Assembly (NCBI RefSeq): GCF_030272615.1
Contig: NC_081412.1
Coordinates: forward strand, 689,884,083-689,948,082
Direction: 5' to 3'
Origin: Cryptomeria japonica
Taxonomy: Eukaryota > Streptophyta > Pinopsida > Cupressales > Cupressaceae
Length of the DNA stretch: 64,000 nt
Part shown: positions 55,828 through 64,000 of the stretch, one piece after another
Position numbering within the stretch: position 1 is the stretch's first letter
Layout of the letters: each line of letters begins with the position of its first letter
Made by a program: the position numbers and the translations under genes
The notes under the pieces: model-generated
Seen by the model: the letters and a program-made list of their open reading frames with translations, nothing else
Databases searched by the model: none
What the model was told of the DNA's origin: nothing

Positions 55828-57240
55828 GTGGAAACTACAGGTACACTATTTGAACAACCAATTTCAATTCTAATTGACACTAGGTCATCTGAATGTTTCA
55901 TCTCACCTGAATTAGTAAGCAAATATACATTAAAAGTTAATCAAATGGAGTCATCATGGATGGTTCAATATGGGGATAAGGCAACTAGGGAAGTAACTAA
56001 GTGTTTGCCGAGGGCAAGGGTACAATTTCCTGAGTTTCAAACAAGGATAGACCTCTATGTGGCACCCCTAGGATTGTATGATGTAATTATTGGAATGAGT
56101 TGGTTAATAGACCATCATGCTAATGTAGATTTCTATAACAAAGTTGTTGAATGTTTGGATGATGGGGGGAAAAGGGTCAAAATCCAAGGAAAGTTTAACC
56201 CCATTAGTGTAGAAACCATATCAACCATGCAATTAAAGAAGGAAAGAAGAAGAGGAGGCCTAATATATATGGTTGAAATTGATGAAGGAAAAGAGGAAAA
56301 TACCCCAACCTTTGAGAATACCCCTTTCTTAAAAGAATTCAAGGATGTATTTCTAGAAGAATTACCCGGCTTACCTCCTAAAAGGAAGTTTGACTTTTCT
56401 ATCGACGTACTATCGGGAGCTGAACCAGTATCAAGGGCACATTACCAAATGAACACAACTAAATTACAAGAGCTCAAGATGCAATTAGAGGAACTCTTAG
56501 CTAAGGGATTAATAAGGCCAAGTGTATCACCATGGGGAGCGCCAGTCTTATTTGTTAAGAAGAAGGATGGAACCTTAAGACTATGCATTGACTATAGGAT
56601 ATTGAACAAGGTCACAATAAAGAATAGATATCCCTTACCTCGCATAGAGGATCTTTTTGACCAAATGAAAGGAGCAACAGTTTTCTCAAAGATAGACCTT
56701 CGGTCAGGATACCATCAACTCAAAATTAAGGAGGAGGACATTCCGAAGACAACTTTCAAGACTAGATATGGGCATTATGAATTCACAGTAGTTCCTTTTG
56801 GTGTAACCAATGCCCCAATTGCATTTATGAACCTAATGAATAGTGTACTCCATGACTACTTGGACAAATTTGTTTTGGTATTTCTGGATGACATATTGAT
56901 TTACTCTAGGAATGAGGAGGAACATTTAGTACACCTACAAATTGTTTTGCAAAGGTTGAGGGAACATAAGTTATATGGGAAACTATCAAAATGTGCCTTC
57001 TTCAAGGAAAAGATTCACTACCTTGGGCATATACTATCAAAGGAAGGAATATAAGTTGATCCAGATAAGATAAAGGCAATAGTAGAATGGTTGATCCCTA
57101 AAAACGTTTCAGAGGTAAGAAGCTTTATGGGGTTAGCAGGGTACTATAGGAGGTTTGTGGAAGGATTCTCTAAGATAGCAAACCCCATCACCTCATTACA
57201 AAGGAAGGGTAAAAGGTTCATATGGATAGAACAAAGTCTT
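55828..57240 (+). CDS. pol: Gypsy-E protease and reverse transcriptase
   Basis: In phase with Gag. The protease site reads [13 protein letters not shown], so the DTG triad is altered to [20 protein letters not shown] follows. RT is well preserved: [73 protein letters not shown] and the catalytic [12 protein letters not shown]. One stop at 57052 lies between RT and the RNase H connection ([20 protein letters not shown]). A frameshift near 57240 moves RNase H to the next frame. Confidence 0.92.
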
Positions 57241-57886
57241 GAAGGGAAAACTAACTTCAACACCCATTCTAAAAGTACCAGATCCGAATAGACACTTCAC
57301 AGTCATAATCGATGCTTCTATCAAAGGTTTAGGAGGAGTACTTGTCCAAAATGAAGGGGTAGTAGCTTACGAATCTAGGAAGCTAAAGACTCATGAAGTT
57401 AATTATGCACCCCACAACTTGGATTTAGCAGCAATTGTGCATGCCCTACAGAAATGGAGGCACTTCTTACTAGGGAAGCCCTTTGAGTTAAAGTCAGATA
57501 ACCAAGGACTGAAGTGCATCTTTACCCAACCCCACTTAAATGCTAGACAAATAAGGTGGTTAGAGTTTCTAAGTGACTATGATTTTGAAATTGAATATAT
57601 TAAGGGGAAGGAAAATAGGGTGGCAGATGCTTTAAGTAGGAGGAGACACTTGATGACTATAGCAACATTCAAAACGTCTTTCAAAAGGCAAGTGATGGAT
57701 GAGCAGGGACATGACCCATGGTATGAGCAAGTCAAATTGACTTTAGAATATGATCCAACCGATCCTAAGATTGAAGGGTATACATTAGATGAAGATGGGT
57801 TGCTCAGATACAATAATAGAATCTATTTTCCTAATTCAGGAGACTTAAGGGAAGTAGTTTTGTCGGAGGCTCACAATGCCCCTTAG
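57239..57886 (+). CDS. pol: Gypsy-E RNase H and integrase zinc-region start
   Basis: RNase H motifs are [38 protein letters not shown] (Asp where Glu is usual), [12 protein letters not shown] and [14 protein letters not shown]. The frame then reaches the integrase zinc region with SEAHNAP, where a stop falls before SGHLGVNK. Confidence 0.9.
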   Translation: MKGKLTSTPILKVPDPNRHFTVIIDASIKGLGGVLVQNEGVVAYESRKLKTHEVNYAPHNLDLAAIVHALQKWRHFLLGKPFELKSDNQGLKCIFTQPHLNARQIRWLEFLSDYDFEIEYIKGKENRVADALSRRRHLMTIATFKTSFKRQVMDEQGHDPWYEQVKLTLEYDPTDPKIEGYTLDEDGLLRYNNRIYFPNSGDLREVVLSEAHNAP

Positions 57887-58946
57887 TCAGGGCACCTGGG
57901 AGTTAACAAACTTTATGCAGACCTAAAGAAGTTATAATTTTGGCAAGGGATGAAGAATGACATAGTCAAGTATGTGGCTAAATGTTTGGAGTGTCAAAGA
58001 GTAAAGGCAGAACATAGACATCCAGCTCGATTATTACAGTTACATGATGTACCTCAACACAAGTGGCAAGTCATTAGCATGGATTTTGTGCAAGGGTTAC
58101 CCATGTCAGCTTCTAGGCATGATACAATAATGGTGGTAATTGACAAACTCACTAAGGTGGCACACTTTATACCAGGGAACTTGATGGATGATGCACCTAC
58201 CTTGGCTAGGTGCTTTGTTAAGGAAATATTTAGGTTGCATGGAATGCCAGAGAAAATCATATCAGATAGAGATGCTAGATTCACTTCAAGGTTTTGGACA
58301 ACTCTTCAAACAACTCTGGGAACTCGGCTAAATTTTAGCACTGCATACCATCCTGAAATCGACGATCAAATAGAAAGGAAAAATCAGATTTTGGAAGACC
58401 TACTTCGTATGTACTGCATGGACCAACAGAAGAAATGGGAAGAGTACCTACCTCTGGTAGAGTTTGCTTACAATAATACATATCAAACATCTTTGGGAAT
58501 GGCACCTTTCGAAGCATTGTATGGTAGACCATGTCGAACACCTTTGAGTTGGGATAGTCTTGAAGATAGAGTAATTGTTGCACCAGATATGTTGAAGGAG
58601 ATGGAAAAGAAAACTAAGGAAATTAGATAGAGATTGAAGGAAGCCTCAGATAAGCTAGAAAAGTTATGCAGACAAAAACAGGACACCAAGGGAGTTTGAG
58701 GTGGGAGAGAAAGTCTTCCTAAGGGTTAGGCCACACAAGAGTTCCATAAGGTTTGGGAAAAAGATCAATCTTGCACCTCGTTATGTTGGACCCTTTGAAA
58801 TATTGGAAAGGATTAATCCAGTTGCATACCAGTTGGCCTTACCTCCCCAGTTGAGCCGAATCCATGATGTCTTCCATGTATCTCTTCTTAAAAAGTATGT
58901 ACCTAATGAGAAACATATTTTTAATTGGGATACTTTACAGCTCTAG
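57887..58946 (+). CDS. pol: Gypsy-E integrase core and C-terminal domain
   Basis: The zinc region finishes with CLECQRVKAEH. The catalytic triad is intact: SMDFVQGLP, IISDRDARFTSRFW and HPEIDDQIERKNQILEDLLRMY, followed by FAYNNTYQTSLGMAPFEALYGR. A stop at 58628 and a frameshift lead to the C-terminal part (58701-58946) with VGEKVFLRV, LAPRYVGPFEILERI and LSRIHDVFHVSLLKKY. Confidence 0.92.
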
Positions 58947-59117
58947 GAAATGGGAGGAATAATAATAGAGCCATTCAAAATCTTGGAGAGGCACCAGTAC
59001 CAATTGCACAACAGAGAGGTTGATCAATGCAAAGTACAATGGAACTAGTATGATGAAAGGAATGCCATGTGGGAAGATACTAGGGAAATGCAACAGTTAT
59101 TTCCTTTTTTGTTTTAA
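58947..59117 (+). CDS. pol: Gypsy-E chromodomain-like C-terminus
   Basis: In phase with the integrase tail after one stop: IIIEPFKILERHQYQL, CKVQWN-stop-YDERNAMWED and QQLFPFLF. This matches the shape of the chromodomain at the end of plant chromovirus integrases (ILDRR..KVQWS..EATWE). Such domains help direct insertion to particular chromatin. The stop in the middle would remove half of it. Confidence 0.8.
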
Positions 59118-59176
59118 CCAATCATGAACTATAGACTCTTTTGGATACATTCAATAAGTGCATCAAGGCGATGCAC

Positions 59177-59194
59177 AAATTAAGGGGGGGAGGA
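59177..59194 (+). other. Polypurine tract of Gypsy-E
   Basis: AAATTAAGGGGGGGAGGA lies directly before the 3' LTR. Confidence 0.85.
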
Positions 59195-60632
59195 TGTCAC
59201 AACCCTCCTTTATCACTTTTTGATTTGATGCAATTCTATTAAACTTTTGGTTAAGCTAAAAATATGGTTGAAAAAATGTAATAAAAGAATAAAAATAGAC
59301 ACACACACACTTGGAGAATATAATTCAAAACGCATTATTTTTATTTTATTTATTTTTCCTCCGAATTATGGCACATGTTGTATGAGGAATTAGAAGCTTC
59401 TAGAGGAATCTTCAATGCCTTGCATGTAACTCCCCCCACTAGGTTTTTAATCAATTTGCATGAGTCCAATATTGGAAAAGAATCTCATTTTTAATTAAAT
59501 TCTCTAGATAGTGGAATGGAGGGATTTTTCTATAAATTGTAAGCAAGTTTTCAAAGAAGGGAGTTGATTGTTTTTTGAAGAAAATTTCCCAAATTTCCTT
59601 GTTGTTGGTAGTGGGATCTTCCTTTGGTAGTTACATTTTGGTTGTAGGAATTCTTAAATTGTTTGAAAGATTTCTCTCAAGTGGCAAGGAAGGATCTAAG
59701 GAAGATAGCTAGAAGGTTGGAGAGGATTCAACATCGAACTTCGATAAGCCAGGTTCTCTTCTTGTTATTTCACATTCCCATATGAGAAAATGATATCATC
59801 CAAAATATAGCTTCTAGATCTTCCTTTATAAAATTTTCTTTCTAGTAAATCCTTCTTTAGGGATAATATTAAAAAAGATAGCTTATTATTTGTGTAATTT
59901 TTCTTTAGAAAAGAAATATCAGACCTTGCTTGCATGTGAAAGATAGCTTATTTACAATTGTTTAATTTTTCTTTAGAGAAGAAATATCAGATCTTGCTTG
60001 CATGTGAAAGATAGCTCTATTATTTGATTTATTTCCTTTAGAAAATATCAGTTCTTTCTTTCTTCTCTCAAATTCATTACTGGATCAGAAATTTAAATGT
60101 AATTCTTTTCTTGCATTAAAATCTTACTTCCCTACGAACAGAAAATGCTTGATAATAAGATATAAATCTCTCTGTGAATAATCCTCTGTGTTATTCATTC
60201 CTGTGAATAAATCCTTATTCTCATTGTTTACATTAATATTTTTATTTCACATATATCTGGTTATATTCTCTCTGTGAATGTATAAATCCATTTCTCTCTC
60301 TAAATGTAGATTTGTTCATAAATCTTAATTCCTTAAGAGCCCTGTGAACAGAAAAATGTCTGGAAATAAAATATACACTTCGTTGTACTCTGTGGAAATA
60401 AAATATAAACCCCTCTCTGTGATATTAACTCCTGGAAATCTTCTTTGAAAGCTTTGTATTTCCCAGCATTATCATCTACCCATCTCTGTGATAAATTGGT
60501 TATTTGTACATCGCTGGAACAAATTATTTCTCGGTTTTATTTTCATCCCTGTGATTAAATTATTATTCTCACTCTTACATTAATAGTTTTCCTCTTATAC
60601 ATATATCTGTTTATACATTCTTCTTTTGTGCT

Positions 60633-60712
60633 ATATAATTCACCTTGCATAGATTCTAATAATATATATATATATATATATATTATTAGAATCTATGCAA
60701 GGTGAATTATAT
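60633..60712. repeat. Perfect 80-bp palindrome in the Gypsy-E 3' LTR
   Basis: Two 40-base arms, each ATATAATTCACCTTGCATAG continued by ATTCTAATAA and a TA run, meet at 60672/60673 without a mismatch. The 5' LTR has only the right arm (about 52298-52324), with a TG/CA tract in place of the left arm. Confidence 0.92.
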
Positions 60713-62534
60713 TCGATCTATTGCACAAAACGGTACTTTGTATGTTGCACAGAATATCAAACCGTCACAAGAGATGGGAGCGGAGTTATTACCTCTGCAA
60801 GGGGAGTGGTACCGGGGTGGTACCCTCCACTAACTTGTGGTCACTGCTACGGTAGTGACCACAGGGTAGTGGAGGGGACCACGACCGTCCCCTCACCACT
60901 GCGAGCCTGTACCCGCAGGTTCACAGTGGTGATGGGACCCGTGGGGCCCCACTCCCACTTGCCTTTTTTTAAAAGCCATTTCAAAAAAAAATCAAACTCA
61001 TGGCAACTTGTTATTTTGTTAATTTTTTTTAATCCAAATTTTAGTTTAATAAAATTTAACTTAGGTAAATTTAAAATTTAATCCCCCTTAGTAGATTTAT
61101 AATCAAATTTAGCAAATTTATAATTTGTAAATTAAATTATACCAAAATTTATAATTAGATCTTTTTAAGATTCACTTGGCAATTAATCCATATTAATATG
61201 ATTTGAACCAAATGTCTAAGCTAAATTCTATTTTTGGGACCAGTGACTTTATAAGCGATTATTCTCATGGTAGAAGTCAACACATTGCTTAACCTTGCAT
61301 GTAACTTACACTACCCTCGCTTCATGCAAATTTATGTACATTGATTACATTTATTGACGTTTTCATCTCCATGCAAGTTACACATTTAATTATTAATATG
61401 CAAGTTTCATAATTGTCATTATTATGCAAGTTACATTTCAAGTTTTGAATATTAAATAATTTAGTTATGGTTTTAATTCCACGTAATTCATCAAGTAGTT
61501 GTTTCAATTAATTGAGCTTTGCAATGTCTAATTTTGCATGTTCAAGTCATAATTGTTTTCAAGCATGATGTTTTCATAGGTTTCTTAGTTAAGAAAACTA
61601 AATAAAGGAAGTTGGAAAACCAAAACCTAGCAGCGTTCGTTATATGCAGTGCCTCTGGGTTACACTTACGGGTAATGTCGTCATGTTGAACTACTACACT
61701 TAACGCCTAATAAAGCTGCATCAATGACGTATGTGGCATCGTCCCTATAAATCATCGGGGAGTAATAAGGGCACTTGGAAGTTAAATCCAAGGGGTGGGT
61801 AATCCCCCTTGGATCGATAATCTAATAAGATAATCCTTAAATGATTTTTCATACACTGAGTTAAACCATAGTAAACCCCCTTAAGGTTGTTTGAGTGAAA
61901 TGATTTTATGAAATTGATTTAATCTCGAAGAATTGTTGTCAATTGACAATTGGTCAAGGGTGACGCTTATGATACGTATTAGGAGCTAGTTATTTTAGGC
62001 CACAAGCAATAGGCCATCTCGAGCCTTTGCTTAAGTGCTACCACCGTGGGTAGCAACCACAGAGAAACCGTTTTGGACATTGACCTTAGAAAGGGTTGCG
62101 TACCCACAAATCAGTTTACATCACCATAGAGTAGAAAATAGAACTACATACTTTATGCCTTGATCCCGTGCCGAAACGGGTATGCAGGCAGTCTTGGGAC
62201 GGAGTTGTCCCTAGTACTCAGGCATTTGTGGGTGGGGTATAGGTTGGTAAGAAGAAGGATTGAGTAGAATCCTAATTTGAAAGATAAGTATAATAAAAAG
62301 GAAAAAATAATTCAATGCATACTAGGAAGGAATCCCGTATGGATTCACTTGACTTCTTGAGGCTTTAAGCCAAAATTCCAAGGTGAAATTCAAGCTTGTA
62401 TTATGTTATTTAATTACTCCTAAGGATGGCGACCTCAGTGCACTCCTATTAGACGAGTGTAGTACTTAGTGAGTGGCTCAGGACCCAAATGGTCCCGATG
62501 AGTCTAAGTCTCTGGCCAGAGCACCTCTTATCCC

Positions 62535-62665
62535 GATTGGATAGATGCCTATCCCGTATTGGATAGATGAAATCTTATGTCCCGTATGGACAGATGCTTA
62601 ACCCGTATGGTTAGATGCTCATCCCAGATGGATGAATGCCTAATCCAAATGGATGGATGCCCAGA
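62535..62665 (+). repeat. Minisatellite in the Gypsy-E 3' LTR
   Basis: Same unit as at 54138-54300, contracted by about one repeat relative to the 5' LTR. Confidence 0.85.
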
Positions 62666-62812
62666 GTATGCGATTGAACAAACACAATGACTAAATTAAA
62701 CAAAAAAAAAAAAGAATGGTCAATTTTGTTGGGTTAATCAAGGTGGGTTATTACAACATGTATATGTATGTATACAACATAAATTATTTAGAAAATAACC
62801 AATAAGGCTAGT

Positions 62813-62955
62813 AAAAATGAAGTAAGATCGGCCATGTACATCTCTTGGTTGGTACACATTTGAAATATTAATTGAGTCCTAAAAACATGTCCTTTTTGGC
62901 GAATTTGGGGCATATTCTTGTTGTAGTCTTTACTGAGATAGTAAATGTATGCATA

Positions 62956-62956
<1 letters not shown>
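62813..62956 (+). repeat. Right inverted repeat of the pogo-like element, outer part
   Basis: It matches the complement of 46202-46340, ending ATGTATGCATAT. It lies 50 bp after Gypsy-E and completes the right end of the element. Confidence 0.7.
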
Positions 62957-63740
<784 letters not shown>

Positions 63741-64000
63741 GAAAAAAATTAGACTTTAATTTTGCATTATGTGCAATGATCTATGCATTGTAAAGTGAGA
63801 GAAATTATTCAAATTATGAAATCTTGAACACCGTAACTGTAAACCTATTTTATTTCATCATTGAAAATGAGAGGTTATGATACAAATCAGACAATAATAT
63901 ATCCCTTACACATTATGCATTATAAAATGACACAGATATTTGAAATGAAACCCTCAACGACAAAGTAGTAATCCCATTAAATATCATGATTAAAAATGAG

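Larger units (their letters stand above)
50758..62755 (+). mobile_element. Gypsy-E: full-length Tekay/Del-like chromovirus
   Basis: Two LTRs of about 3.6 kb (50758-54389, 59195-62755) begin TGT and end TTATTACA. ACATG is duplicated at 50753-50757 and 62756-62760. The interior has a primer-binding site, Gag, protease, RT, RNase H, integrase, a chromodomain-like end and a polypurine tract in gypsy order. Long LTRs plus a C-terminal chromodomain point to the Tekay/Del clade. LTRs agree closely over most of their length, so this is the youngest large insertion here, yet the coding region already has at least seven stops and two frameshifts. Confidence 0.95.
59195..62755 (+). repeat. 3' LTR of Gypsy-E
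   Basis: It is 3561 bp, starts TGTCACAACCCTCC after the polypurine tract and ends TTATTACA before ACATG. It differs from the 5' LTR by an 80-bp perfect palindrome (60633-60712) in place of the TG/CA tract, by fewer minisatellite units and by clustered changes in the GC-rich block. Confidence 0.95.

Overview
This is nuclear DNA from a seed plant with a large, repeat-rich genome, most likely a gymnosperm. That assignment is an inference. It rests on the density of nested LTR retrotransposons, a Tat-type Ty3/gypsy element with a plant-mobile-domain relic antisense in its 3' region, a decayed PLS-class PPR gene and a fragment of the splicing factor gene CWC22. I see no intact host gene, no rRNA or tRNA gene and no CRISPR array. 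Almost every coding stretch is a decayed transposon domain with stops or frameshifts.

Left part (1-21.2 kb): 1-5388 is a minus-strand Ty1/copia element (Copia-1a) cut by the window edge, with its 5' LTR at 4188-5388. Next comes a CWC22 pseudogene (minus, 5394-6285) and about 0.9 kb of anonymous DNA. A PPR gene relic is split into 7233-7295 and 20480-21235 by a 13.2-kb LTR element (Element A, 7296-20479, target duplication GTATG). Element A encodes no recognisable pol. It carries a coiled-coil/CCHC ORF and a long ORF I do not recognise. A complete copia element (Copia-2, 10706-17375, duplication ACCAA) is nested inside that long ORF. Element A and Copia-2 share their leader and polypurine-tract regions but not their coding interiors, which suggests a non-autonomous/autonomous pair.

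Middle (21.2-46.2 kb): a 5'-truncated Tat-like gypsy element (Gypsy-C, about 21.83-43.89 kb, plus strand) contains a solo LTR of Element A (23962-24768, duplication CACTA) and a second Copia-1 copy. The Copia-1b insertion is rearranged. A block made of its LTR and the adjoining 1.2 kb of Gypsy-C is present twice, on either side of the copia interior. Downstream of the Gypsy-C integrase are a decayed antisense plant-mobile-domain gene, tandem repeats, a polypurine tract and a 3' LTR with five AT-rich hairpins. Gypsy-C abuts the gag of a minus-strand gypsy fragment (Gypsy-D, 43892-46201).

Right part (46.2-64 kb): a decayed pogo/Tigger-like DNA transposon has long inverted repeats and a DDE transposase relic (46549-48911). 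Its right end is interrupted by a full-length Tekay/Del-like chromovirus (Gypsy-E, 50758-62755, 3.6-kb LTRs, duplication ACATG) that appears fairly young. The last 1.2 kb holds a 410-bp tandem duplication and a long TC/TA microsatellite.

Order of events (inferred): host PPR gene, then Element A, then Copia-2. Gypsy-D precedes Gypsy-C, which precedes Copia-1b and the solo LTR. The pogo element precedes Gypsy-E.
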